IMG/VR virus record: IMGVR_UViG_3300008954_000200
Location: 1 to 29,213 of that record
Reading direction: 5' to 3' (one strand)
Length of the DNA: 29,213 nucleotides
Source: a virus
Shown: positions 16,637 to 24,350 of the stretch, in pieces
Numbering within the stretch: position 1 is the stretch's first letter
Layout of the letters: each line of letters begins with the position of its first letter
Program-made: the position numbers and the translations under genes
The notes under the pieces: generated by a model
The model's database searches: none
What the model was told of the DNA's origin: nothing
Seen by the model: the letters and a program-made list of their open reading frames with translations, nothing else

Positions 16637-17602
16637 ATGTCTTCTAAAAGACTTTTGATCATAGACATGTTAAACATGTTCTATAGAGCATATATTGTAG
16701 ATCCCTCCCTGTCAACCAACGGCGCTCCTATCGGAGGTTTGAAAGGCACAATTAAGATACTACAGAAACTTATACGTGAATCAAACCCGGATAAGGTAGT
16801 GGTGTGCTGGGACGGAGCAGGAGGGTCTCGTAAGAGAAGATCTCTGAAGAAGGACTACAAGGCCGGCCGCAAGCCAATTCGACTTAATAGATCTGTACGT
16901 ACATTATCAGAGAACGAAGAGATGGAGAATAAGTTCTGGCAGCAAGGCAGATTAATAGAATACATCAATAGCATGCCGATCGCTCAATTAATGTACGAGG
17001 ATATTGAGGCAGACGATCTTATTGCCTTCATTAAAGCAATGCCCCAATATAAAGATTGGCAGAAAGTGATCATATCCAGCGATAAAGACTTCTTTCAACT
17101 TTTAGATGAGAATACTATCTTACACCGACCCGTACAAAAGGAGTTTTTGAATAAATTAGCAGTTTTAGAGAAGTTTGAAATACATCCTAATAATTTTGCT
17201 ATAGCGAGAGCGATCGCCGGGGACAAGAGTGATAACCTTCCCGGTATTCCAGGCGCTGGCCTGACAACGGTTAAAAATAGATTTCCCTTTTTAAAAGAAG
17301 AGAAGCACTATACTTTAAAGGATATTGTAGACTATTGTAAGAAAAACTTAGATTCTAAGGTGAAAATATACGAAAGGATCCTTGAGAATGAAGATGTTCT
17401 AAAATTAAATTATAAGATGATGCAACTATATACGCCCTCTCTTAGCGCGAACACGAAAAGAAGCATTAAGACTATAGTTTTGGAAGCTGACAACTCTTTT
17501 AACAAGACAGAGATATTAAAGCTCATGATTCAAGACGGATTCGGAGAGTTCAATTGGAGCGAGTTGTCGCAAAAATTGAACAAAATATCTATTGACAATT
17601 GA
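16637..17602 (+). CDS. 5'-3' nuclease (T4 RNase H / FEN family)
   Basis: A 321-residue flap/5'-3' exonuclease that would remove RNA primers from Okazaki fragments. The metal-binding residues are visible: LLIIDMLNMFYRAY (6-19, D10), VVVCWDG (54-60, D59), YEDIEADDLIA (120-130, E121, E124, D126, D127) and VIISSDKDFFQLL (144-156, D149, D151). The helix-hairpin-helix block GDKSDNLPGIPGAG (195-208) has D196 and D199. T4 RNase H is 305 aa, a good match. The arch/helical gateway would include the basic stretch GGSRKRRSLKKDYKAGRKP (62-80). It is encoded separately from the PolA-like gene, which lacks this domain. Function is secure by motif. Confidence 0.93.
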   Translation: MSSKRLLIIDMLNMFYRAYIVDPSLSTNGAPIGGLKGTIKILQKLIRESNPDKVVVCWDGAGGSRKRRSLKKDYKAGRKPIRLNRSVRTLSENEEMENKFWQQGRLIEYINSMPIAQLMYEDIEADDLIAFIKAMPQYKDWQKVIISSDKDFFQLLDENTILHRPVQKEFLNKLAVLEKFEIHPNNFAIARAIAGDKSDNLPGIPGAGLTTVKNRFPFLKEEKHYTLKDIVDYCKKNLDSKVKIYERILENEDVLKLNYKMMQLYTPSLSANTKRSIKTIVLEADNSFNKTEILKLMIQDGFGEFNWSELSQKLNKISIDN

Positions 17603-17620
17603 CGCTAAATTATGTATTAT
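17592..17620 (+). promoter_or_regulatory. Sigma70-type promoter before the helicase gene
   Basis: TTGACA (17592-17597), a 17-base spacer and TATTAT (17615-17620) inside TGTATTATATACAT. The -35 lies within the last codons of the nuclease gene. A second, overlapping TTGACG at 17599-17604 is present. The -10 region is almost the same as that of the dnaE promoter. Confidence 0.8.
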
Positions 17621-17637
17621 ATACATTAAGAACTAAC

Positions 17638-17642
17638 CGGAG
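17638..17642 (+). promoter_or_regulatory. Ribosome site that decides the helicase start
   Basis: CGGAG lies 5 bases before ATG 17648. An upstream in-frame GTG at 17642 overlaps this site, so ATG 17648 is the better start. Confidence 0.65.
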
Positions 17643-17647
17643 TGAAA

Positions 17648-18997
17648 ATGCAAGAGGCTGATTTTTCAAAATATGGAAAATCCTTTCAAGAATCTTTAGC
17701 ATACTTATTTTTGGAAGATCGGCCGTTCTCCGATCAACTAGAAGAGGTGCTTGACGTTGAATTTTTTGAGCTAAAATACTTAAGAGTCTTCACCTCTCTC
17801 GTGATGGATTATAAAACGAGATATAAAACTCAACCGTCTAAAGATATAATGTCATCCCTTCTCAAGTCTAGCTTAGACGACGAGAACGAGGCAATACAGA
17901 AACAAATTAGAGATTTCTTTGTTAGATATTCCTCCAAGGACATCGAGGGGATTGAGTACGTCAAAGAGACATCCCTAGATTTCTGTAAAAAGCAGAAGTT
18001 GAAGGAAGCCATACTAAAGTCTGTCAACCTTTTGCAGAATTCATCGTATGACGAAATTAAGAGTCTAATAGACGACGCTTTAAAATTAGGCGTCGACGCT
18101 GATCACGGACATGACTACAAAAAAGATTTTGAGTCTAGATATGAAATTACAGCAAGGAATCCAGTCGCGACGGATTGGAAACACATTGACAAAATTTGTA
18201 AAAATGGGCTAGGCATAGGGGAGTTAGGTGTCTGCATCGCAGCCACGGGCTCCGGTAAGAGCATGGCTCTAGTCCACCTAGGAACCGCGGCGCTCCGCGC
18301 CGGTAAAAATGTAGTACACTACACTCTAGAGCTTTCAGAAAAAGTTATTGGATTGAGGTATGATAGCTGCCTAAGCAGCGTCCCCTTAAACGATCTCCAC
18401 GATATGAAGGATATGGTAGAGGAGTCATGTTTAGATGTACCAGGAGAACTTTTTATTAAGGAATATCCAACTAAGACCGCGAGTCCAAAAAATATTGCTA
18501 AGTCTTTAGAAAAATTAAACAAACTGGATCATAAGGTTGATTTAATAATAGTTGACTACGCAGATTTACTTAGACCATCTTCGGCTTTTAAAGAAAAAAG
18601 AAATGAACTAGAGTCTATTTATGAAGAGTTAAGGGCCCTAGCACAACAGCATGGTTGCCCCATTTGGACAGCTTCTCAGACGAACAGAAGTGGATTAAAC
18701 GCAGAGGTGATTACTATGGAATCCATATCAGAGGCTTTCAATAAATGTTTCGTGGCAGATTTTATTTTTTCTATATCCAGAACAATTGAAGACAAGAACA
18801 CGAATACAGGAAGAATGTTCATTGCAAAAAATAGGAATGGTCCGGATGGAATGGTATTCCCCATTTTTATGGATACATCGAATGTTACTATTAAGGTGCT
18901 CGAACAGTCAACTGAATCACCAAGAGAAATAGAAGAAAACGCCGCCAAAAGACAGCACACAACTTTGAAAGAAAAATATAAGAAATTTAGGACTTAA
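17648..18997 (+). CDS. Replicative DNA helicase (DnaB / gp41 family)
   Basis: A 449-residue RecA-fold hexameric helicase that unwinds DNA 5'-3' at the fork. The N-terminal helical domain spans about 1-150. The ATPase core begins with GLGIGELGVCIAATGSGKS, with Walker A at 198-205. It continues with VVHYTLELSEKVIGLRYDS (222-240, the catalytic Glu strand E228), then the Walker B strand LIIVDYADLL, followed by CPIWTASQTNRSG (the H3/Gln-sensor strand) and FIAKNRNGPDGMVFPI near the end, where DnaB proteins carry their arginine-finger hairpin. T4 gp41 is 475 aa. No separate primase (gp61/DnaG) or helicase loader (gp59) is seen in the window. It has its own promoter and is followed 12 bases later by the reductase gene. 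Confidence 0.92.
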   Translation: MQEADFSKYGKSFQESLAYLFLEDRPFSDQLEEVLDVEFFELKYLRVFTSLVMDYKTRYKTQPSKDIMSSLLKSSLDDENEAIQKQIRDFFVRYSSKDIEGIEYVKETSLDFCKKQKLKEAILKSVNLLQNSSYDEIKSLIDDALKLGVDADHGHDYKKDFESRYEITARNPVATDWKHIDKICKNGLGIGELGVCIAATGSGKSMALVHLGTAALRAGKNVVHYTLELSEKVIGLRYDSCLSSVPLNDLHDMKDMVEESCLDVPGELFIKEYPTKTASPKNIAKSLEKLNKLDHKVDLIIVDYADLLRPSSAFKEKRNELESIYEELRALAQQHGCPIWTASQTNRSGLNAEVITMESISEAFNKCFVADFIFSISRTIEDKNTNTGRMFIAKNRNGPDGMVFPIFMDTSNVTIKVLEQSTESPREIEENAAKRQHTTLKEKYKKFRT

Positions 18998-19009
18998 GGA
19001 GAAGATAGC

Positions 19010-21421
19010 ATGAATAAAGATACTGATGTTGAAAAAGAAACGCTAGAGTATTTTGGTGGAGATGAGCTAGCTACCAACGTCTGGATGACAAAATATTGCC
19101 TTAAGGATAATTCCGGCACTATGCTGGAAAAAACTCCAGATGACATGCACAGAAGACTTGCGTCCGAATTCGCGAGAGTTGAACAAAAGTTCAACGGCCC
19201 GGGCATGTTATCCGAGGAACAAATATATCAGTATCTAAAGGACTTTAAGCACATTGTTCCGCAAGGTTCCCCCATGATGGGAATAGGTAATGATCATGTA
19301 AATATCTCATTATCTAATTGTGTTGTCGTTGCTCCCCCGAAAGATGATATAACGTCTATAATGAATACTGCAAAGGATCTGGCAAACCTTTTCAAGAGGC
19401 GCTGTGGCGTCGGCGTAGATATCTCTCAACTGAGACCAGACGGCATGCCTGTAAATAATTCTGCCGGAACTACCTCCGGAGCGTGGAGTTTCTCTGACCT
19501 GTATTCATATGTCTGTCGCATGATAGGTCAGAATGGCAGACGAGGAGCACTAATGATTTCCATGGACGTCCGTCATCCTGATGTGGAACAGTTTATTACG
19601 ATGAAGCACGATCTAACAAAAGTTACAGGCGCCAATGTATCTGTAAAGATAACTGATGAGTTCATGGCGGCTGTTGAATCAGAAGAGGACTTTGAATTAA
19701 GATTTCCAGTAGACTCTGAGGAACCTAAATTTAAGAAAACAATCAAGGCTAAGGAGCTGTGGGATCTTATGGTGACTTCCGCAACGAATACAGCGGAGCC
19801 GGGACTACTAATGTGGGATAATATTTGTGATTACCTTCCTGCGAACGAATACGAAAACTTTAAGACTGAATGCGTAAACCCGTGCGCGGAGTTGCCGCTG
19901 TCTTCATACGATAGTTGCAGGCTAATATCTGTTAATCTAAAAAACTTTGTTAAAAATCCCTTTGCAGACAACGCAAAATTTGATTTTAAAAAGTTTAAAG
20001 AAGTGACGACGGCAGCGATGCGTTTGTCTGATGATCTAGTTGAGCTAGAGCTAGAGAAGCTAGAAAATATTAGGACCGTCGCAGACCAGCAAGAAGAAAA
20101 AGAACTTTGGGAGAAGTTGTATGAAACCTGTCTTCGTGGAAGGAGAACCGGATTAGGCACGCATGGTTTGGCTGATGTTATAGCATGCTTGGGATTGGCT
20201 TATGATTCCGAAGAGGCTATTAAGATTATAGATAAGATTTATGAAACTTTAAAGATATCTTCTTATGAAGAGAGTGTCAATTTGGCCAAAGAGCGAGGCT
20301 CTTTCCCGGATTTTGATTGGAATATAGAGAAAGATAACTTGTTCATTAAAAGCCTTCCAAAAGAACTGCAGGATAGAATTTCAAAGTTCGGAAGAAGAAA
20401 TATATCTATATTAACTAACGCTCCCACTGGCTCAGTATCTATTCTTAGCAGAACTAGCTCCGGCTTAGAGCCAGTGTTCAGGAATTCTTATATCAGGAGA
20501 AGAAAGTTAGATTTCAACGAGTCTGATGTCGAGCCAGACTTTATAGACGACCTGGGAGACCGGTGGAAAGAATTTGCAGTTTATCACCACAACGTAAAAG
20601 AATACTTAGAAAAGTTTGAGACAGAAGAGTTACCAAGCTTTTTTGTTGAGAGTGATAGCATTGACTGGTCTCGTAGAATAGATATTCAAGCTACTATTCA
20701 GCGGCATATCGACCATTCCATTTCGTCTACCATTAACTTGCCGAAGGGGACTAAACCGTCTGTTGTTGGCGACCTATACTTCAAGGGATGGCAGAAAGGT
20801 CTGAAGGGCATAACAGTTTATGTAGATGGCTCCAGAACTGGTGTACTGTTATCGGAGAACGAGGCAAAAGATGACTTCCCTCAGAACAACGCTCCAAAGC
20901 GCCCGATCGAGTTGGATTGCGAAATACACCGGCCCACAATCAAGGGAGAGGAATGGACTATTCTAGTAGGCCTTTTGGAAGGTATGCCGTATGAAATTAT
21001 TGGTGGGTTATCTACTTTTATTGAGATACCAAAAAAGTATGAAAATGGAATAATAGTAAAGCACCCAAGAAAGAGCACAAACAGTGTATACGACTTGAAA
21101 TTTGGAGACAACGGTGATGAAGTTATTATCAAGAACATTGTAAAAGTTTTTGATAATCCAAATTATTCTGTATTCACTAGGATGATTTCTCTTGCATTAC
21201 GACACGGTTCTGGTGTACAATATGTAGTTGAACAGTTGAGAAAGGATCGCGATAGCGATATGTTCAGCTTTTCGAAGGTTGTTGCAAGAGTGCTAAAGAA
21301 ATACATTAAAGACGGATCAGTAGCCACGGATAGGACTTGTCCAGATTGTTCTGAAGAAGGCCTAGTATACGTCGACGGATGCGTTACATGTACAAGTTGC
21401 GGATTTGCAAAGTGTGGATAA
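19010..21421 (+). CDS. nrdJ: Class II (B12-dependent) ribonucleotide reductase
   Basis: An 803-residue adenosylcobalamin-dependent reductase converting ribonucleotides to deoxyribonucleotides. SLSNC (100-104) holds the first redox cysteine. CGVGVDISQLRP follows. VNPCAELPL (289-297) holds the active-site Asn290, Cys292 and Glu294. NAPTGSVSILSRTSSGLEP is the phosphate-binding loop of class II enzymes. FKGWQKGLKGITVYVDGSR is typical of NrdJ. The C-terminal part (about 640-803) is the usual NrdJ extension ending in a zinc-ribbon-like tail, CPDC ... CTSCGFAKCG, which carries the terminal redox cysteines. No NrdB-like small subunit is seen. It needs no oxygen, but needs B12 from the host. GGAG lies 9 bases before the ATG. 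Confidence 0.95.
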   Translation: MNKDTDVEKETLEYFGGDELATNVWMTKYCLKDNSGTMLEKTPDDMHRRLASEFARVEQKFNGPGMLSEEQIYQYLKDFKHIVPQGSPMMGIGNDHVNISLSNCVVVAPPKDDITSIMNTAKDLANLFKRRCGVGVDISQLRPDGMPVNNSAGTTSGAWSFSDLYSYVCRMIGQNGRRGALMISMDVRHPDVEQFITMKHDLTKVTGANVSVKITDEFMAAVESEEDFELRFPVDSEEPKFKKTIKAKELWDLMVTSATNTAEPGLLMWDNICDYLPANEYENFKTECVNPCAELPLSSYDSCRLISVNLKNFVKNPFADNAKFDFKKFKEVTTAAMRLSDDLVELELEKLENIRTVADQQEEKELWEKLYETCLRGRRTGLGTHGLADVIACLGLAYDSEEAIKIIDKIYETLKISSYEESVNLAKERGSFPDFDWNIEKDNLFIKSLPKELQDRISKFGRRNISILTNAPTGSVSILSRTSSGLEPVFRNSYIRRRKLDFNESDVEPDFIDDLGDRWKEFAVYHHNVKEYLEKFETEELPSFFVESDSIDWSRRIDIQATIQRHIDHSISSTINLPKGTKPSVVGDLYFKGWQKGLKGITVYVDGSRTGVLLSENEAKDDFPQNNAPKRPIELDCEIHRPTIKGEEWTILVGLLEGMPYEIIGGLSTFIEIPKKYENGIIVKHPRKSTNSVYDLKFGDNGDEVIIKNIVKVFDNPNYSVFTRMISLALRHGSGVQYVVEQLRKDRDSDMFSFSKVVARVLKKYIKDGSVATDRTCPDCSEEGLVYVDGCVTCTSCGFAKCG

Positions 21422-21428
21422 AAGGAGG
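21421..21428 (+). promoter_or_regulatory. Strong ribosome site that decides a start
   Basis: AAAGGAGG overlaps the reductase stop codon and lies 4 bases before ATG 21433. It favours this ATG over an in-frame ATG at 21379 inside the reductase gene. Confidence 0.7.
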
Positions 21429-21432
21429 CGAT

Positions 21433-21684
21433 ATGTCAACCACTGAAAAAACTAAGCAAGAATATGTAGTAGAATTCATCAAATCATTTGATGCCAATGA
21501 GACGGCCATGGAGCCGTTTAAGGAACACCGAAAGGATCTGAGAAAAAACTATATTGAGAACGGGTTCTTATCTAAAGAAGAAGTGAGATTTGCAGTAAAA
21601 GCTTATCGCATGTTAAAATCAGATGATGATTATGATATATTCAGTGAGATATATGAAAAACTATCCAAGTCATTAGGCAAATAG
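21433..21684 (+). CDS. Small hypothetical protein, 83 aa
   Basis: I chose ATG 21433 because of the strong ribosome site in front; a longer frame beginning at 21379 would overlap the reductase. The 83-residue product is helical and charged, with EYVVEFIKSFDANETAMEPF, then HRKDLRKNYIENGFLSKEE and VRFAVKAYRMLKSDDDYDI. The spacing of short helices recalls small coiled-coil DNA-binding proteins such as GapR/DUF2312, but that resemblance is weak and I do not claim it. It sits between the reductase and the co-chaperonin with a 9-base gap downstream. Confidence 0.7.
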   Translation: MSTTEKTKQEYVVEFIKSFDANETAMEPFKEHRKDLRKNYIENGFLSKEEVRFAVKAYRMLKSDDDYDIFSEIYEKLSKSLGK

Positions 21685-21693
21685 GAGTCAGCT

Positions 21694-21978
21694 ATGAATG
21701 TTTTTCCAGTTAATAAAATGATCTTGATTGAGCCTACAGAGGAGAAAGAAGCGGCAGACAATAAAACAATATTGGTGCCGGAGGATTATAAACCAAAAAG
21801 TCAATATGGCCTAGGCTTTGTTCTCGATACTTCTGATGACTGCGAATTAGATATCTCTGCTGGGGATGAGATTGTTTATGAGAATTCTATGTTGCAAGAG
21901 GTTCCGGCCCATGGCGAAAGTCACTTTTTATTAAAAGAGAATTATGTTTTGTGTGTGTTGGAAGATGAAGAAGATTAG
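21694..21978 (+). CDS. GroES-like co-chaperonin (gp31 type)
   Basis: A 94-residue protein of the GroES/gp31/CocO kind, which would cap host GroEL so that the phage capsid protein folds. The GroES beta-barrel pattern is visible: FPVNKMILIEPTEE at the start (compare GroES IRPLxDRVLV), an acidic mobile-loop-like segment AADNKTILVPEDYKP, YGLGFVLDTSDD, SAGDEIVYENSM (GDxVxF strand), then FLLKENYVLCVLED at the end (compare the terminal DILAIV). GroES is 97 aa and T4 gp31 111 aa. No GroEL is present. The next gene begins at the last base of its stop codon (TAGTG). Confidence 0.8.
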   Translation: MNVFPVNKMILIEPTEEKEAADNKTILVPEDYKPKSQYGLGFVLDTSDDCELDISAGDEIVYENSMLQEVPAHGESHFLLKENYVLCVLEDEED

Positions 21979-22571
21979 TGGTTGCATTTTTATTAGCATC
22001 CCTAATAGGAGTCTCTTGCCACTTTGGTGATCATTGTGACAGGGAAGACACATATGATTTAATTTTTGATGAAGCCCTGTATAATTGTCCAAACGCCAAA
22101 GGGGCAAAAGAATCAAATATTGATACAATAAGGCTTCTTATATCTATCGAATCGGAGTATGATTTACCATGTTCTTTGAGGGGTATGCTTCTTGCTGCGG
22201 CATGCTATGAATCTGGATATAATCACAATGCTTTAGGCGATAGAAAGTTCAGCAAGAAAGGGCGCGCTTTGGCAGTGGGCATACTTCAAATGTGGCCCTG
22301 GTGGGAGGATTCAAAATACGGATATGGTATCGACCGCAGAGACCCGGAGCAGGCTGCAAGAGCGTGGATGGACCATATAGTTAAGAAAATACCAAAGGTT
22401 AAGAAGACTTGTAGATTTAAAAGCGATCATAGACTGTGGGTCGCCGCCTGGGTCCATGCTATTAGAAAGCCTAAAAAAGGTGGGAGATGCTTTGAGAGGC
22501 CCAAGCACTTAAAATTATTAAAGAAATGGCACAGAAACATAAAAGAGTACTGTGAGATTGTGGGATGTTAA
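21978..22571 (+). CDS. Exported lysozyme-like / lytic transglycosylase enzyme
   Basis: A 197-residue protein starting with GTG that shares one base with the co-chaperonin stop. The N-terminus VAFLLASLIGVSC is hydrophobic and could be a signal, an anchor, or an atypical lipoprotein signal (Cys14, but Gly at -3 is not canonical). The catalytic domain has the transglycosylase pattern: helix LRGMLLAAACYESGYNHNAL with probable catalytic Glu78 in ESG, followed by LAVGILQMWPWW, matching the GLMQ block of SLT enzymes. It contains several cysteines, which suit a periplasmic location. The likely role is cell-wall cleavage in lysis or in entry. It lies inside the nucleotide/replication cluster rather than with tail or holin genes. 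The enzyme class is fairly clear; the role is inferred. Confidence 0.75.
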   Translation: MVAFLLASLIGVSCHFGDHCDREDTYDLIFDEALYNCPNAKGAKESNIDTIRLLISIESEYDLPCSLRGMLLAAACYESGYNHNALGDRKFSKKGRALAVGILQMWPWWEDSKYGYGIDRRDPEQAARAWMDHIVKKIPKVKKTCRFKSDHRLWVAAWVHAIRKPKKGGRCFERPKHLKLLKKWHRNIKEYCEIVGC

Positions 22572-23376
22572 TTTGCGAGAGCATACTTATCATTATGAAC
22601 AAGTTGTTATTGGGAGTGGAATAAATGCTGTCTTATACGCGTACAAAACGAATAGTATTTTCATCGATAATTCTATGGACACTATTTTTCCTCTCGACGA
22701 AATCGGGTTTAGCTATGATCTGGGGACCAAACTATTAGCCCCAGAGGATAAGTCTCTAGATGTTTTTAATTACCTTGTATACCAACTAGTTTGTGGTGGG
22801 CATGCTCCCTACTCTGGATTAGCTGAGAGCATAAGAATAATACCAGAAGAAAACAGGCTGAATGTTATTACAAAGAATGGTTATATATCTAAATGTACAT
22901 TTGATAAATTGAGGTTATTTGACATCACGAATGTTTCGGGAGTTTCTTTTGATGAGGAAACGAGGGTGGAGCGCTATAGGGTGCTAGACTGGTTTAATGT
23001 AAGGTCGGGGATGAAACATGATCATAATTTGATCACGAGCGGTGAAGAATTTTGCAATAAGATATATTTTTACATTTCTAAAAGAATAGATGGCAATAAA
23101 GATAAGAAAGATTTAGTAGCTGAATCATTTATGAGTGAGCAGCAGCTAAACGATTTTGATTACTCTGATACCATAGCCAGGATAAAGACAGTATCTCTGA
23201 TGAAGCAAGCCGGCATAAAAGGCACCGGCAACGGCGCAGGAAAAAATCTGCCAATTAAACTGGAGCTTTCAGAGAGAGAGGTCCGAGCAGTGAAATCTTC
23301 GAGATACGTTGACGAAGGTAATATAATCTTCGACAATAGGAGCGCTAAAGAATTGGTGGAGCAGAATGCCGTCTAA
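22552..23376 (+). CDS. Hypothetical protein with Rossmann-like N-terminus
   Basis: A 274-residue protein. I give GTG 22552 as the start, overlapping the lysozyme-like gene by 20 bases; TTG 22573 is possible. The N-terminus YEQVVIGSGINAVLYAY (15-31) has the GxGxxA loop seen in FAD/NAD-binding Rossmann folds, and the strand SIFIDNSM follows at the spacing of a second Rossmann strand. Further on, LAESIRIIPEENRLNVITK and FDKLRLFDITNVSG are strand-rich. The C-terminal part has a Gly-rich GIKGTGNGAGKNLPIK and a charged helix. The rest of a flavoenzyme is not evident, so this may be a fold relic or a new use of it. The next gene overlaps it by 11 bases, suggesting the two act together. Confidence 0.7.
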   Translation: MRLWDVNLREHTYHYEQVVIGSGINAVLYAYKTNSIFIDNSMDTIFPLDEIGFSYDLGTKLLAPEDKSLDVFNYLVYQLVCGGHAPYSGLAESIRIIPEENRLNVITKNGYISKCTFDKLRLFDITNVSGVSFDEETRVERYRVLDWFNVRSGMKHDHNLITSGEEFCNKIYFYISKRIDGNKDKKDLVAESFMSEQQLNDFDYSDTIARIKTVSLMKQAGIKGTGNGAGKNLPIKLELSEREVRAVKSSRYVDEGNIIFDNRSAKELVEQNAV

Positions 23377-24190
23377 TTTTCATTTGGCAGGGATAGTTCC
23401 AGTAGCTGGCCAGCCCTTAGACTTCAATATGCCATGGCAGGATAGCCTGATGCCCATAGCACAAGACTACTTGGCGGTAGAGCGCGCCGTGGTTGAATGC
23501 GCATATGCCGGCTGCGAAACGATATGGGTTGTCTGTAACGATGATATGCAGCCTCTAATAAGGCACAGGCTGGGTGATTATGTACAAGACCCGGTGTGGT
23601 CGTTTAGGACACATGATAGAAATATAGCCGATAATCAAAGGCCAATACCAATATTCTATGTTCCCATTCATCCAAATGATAGGAGAAAGAGAGATAGCTT
23701 GGGCTGGAGTGTGTTGTACGGTTCATATACCTCTTGGAAGATCTCGCGAGGCATGAGTAAGTGGCTAGCTCCGGATAGATTTTACGTTGCTTTTCCTTAC
23801 GGAGTTTATAGAGTTCCTTTTCTCAGGGAAAATAGAAAAAAGCTATCCTCAGAGCAAAAGATTGTTCTTAGGCATAATAATAAAACTATTAAAGACGGCG
23901 CTTATCTTGGGTTTACCTATACCTTTGAAGAGAGCAAACAATTAAGTAAAGTGATTTGGAACAAGTCGAGATCTTATAGCACGCACGACGCTACCAACTT
24001 TTCTCTTTCAGAGGTATTTGAGGAGTTAAATACAGATGATTGTGAATTTATTGATATAGACGATTACTGGAAGATTGACAATTGGAAAGATTATTGCGAT
24101 AATATAAAAGAGATCTCCGAGAACATAAGAAGGCCATCGGAGAGTATATTAAAATATCATGAATGGGGAGGAATAGGAAATGAACTATAG
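23366..24190 (+). CDS. Nucleotidyltransferase-like (GT-A fold) protein
   Basis: A 274-residue protein. The first 70 residues read like a sugar-nucleotidyltransferase: GIVPVAGQPLDFNMPWQDSL (9-28) in place of the usual AGGxGTRLxPLT loop, then PIAQDYLAVERAVVECAYAG (30-49), the base-side helix, and CETIWVVCNDDMQPLIRHRL (50-69). The canonical GxGTR signature is missing, so catalysis is uncertain. The middle has IPIFYVPIHPNDRRKRDSLG and a strand RFYVAFPYGVYRVPF where such enzymes carry their metal-binding region. The C-terminus is acidic and ends YHEWGGIGNEL. It may act on nucleotides, sugars or modified bases; I cannot choose. It overlaps its neighbours on both sides (11 bases each). Confidence 0.7.
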   Translation: MPSNFHLAGIVPVAGQPLDFNMPWQDSLMPIAQDYLAVERAVVECAYAGCETIWVVCNDDMQPLIRHRLGDYVQDPVWSFRTHDRNIADNQRPIPIFYVPIHPNDRRKRDSLGWSVLYGSYTSWKISRGMSKWLAPDRFYVAFPYGVYRVPFLRENRKKLSSEQKIVLRHNNKTIKDGAYLGFTYTFEESKQLSKVIWNKSRSYSTHDATNFSLSEVFEELNTDDCEFIDIDDYWKIDNWKDYCDNIKEISENIRRPSESILKYHEWGGIGNEL

Positions 24191-24287
24191 CGATAAAGAA
24201 TTTACTTTGAAAGCTGTGATGTTAGGAATTATTATATTCTACGTATTTGCAGTAGGATTTATGTTTACTAATTGTCAGGGATTTTAA
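24180..24287 (+). CDS. 35-residue single-pass membrane peptide
   Basis: A short frame, absent from most gene finders, that overlaps the preceding stop by 11 bases. GGGGAGG upstream, 8 bases before the ATG, is a strong ribosome site. The product begins with a polar stretch (MNYSDKEFTLK) and then has one hydrophobic segment AVMLGIIIFYVFAVGFMF, ending TNCQGF. The peptide would be inner-membrane, with a short N-terminal tail. It could help lysis or superinfection control, but there is no motif. The good ribosome site, coupling overlap and absence of any other gene here support it. Confidence 0.65.
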   Translation: MNYSDKEFTLKAVMLGIIIFYVFAVGFMFTNCQGF

Positions 24288-24295
24288 TTATATTG

Positions 24296-24324
24296 TTGAC
24301 TTTTCAAAATAGATGTTGTATTAT
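24296..24324 (+). promoter_or_regulatory. Sigma70-type promoter for the dnaE gene
   Basis: TTGACT (24296-24301), a 17-base spacer and TATTAT (24319-24324) within TGTATTATATATAT. It lies just after the membrane-peptide stop and before the strong AGGAGGA ribosome site at 24340-24346. It shares spacing and -10 block with the helicase promoter. Confidence 0.8.
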
Positions 24325-24350
24325 ATATATAGCTTTTGTAGGAGGAACAT

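Noticed and set aside
17642-17647. GTG at 17642 as start of the helicase gene
   Set aside because: It overlaps the CGGAG ribosome site that serves ATG 17648.
21379-21432. ATG at 21379 as start of the 83-aa gene
   Set aside because: The extra residues mirror the conserved reductase C-terminus, and a strong ribosome site fits ATG 21433.
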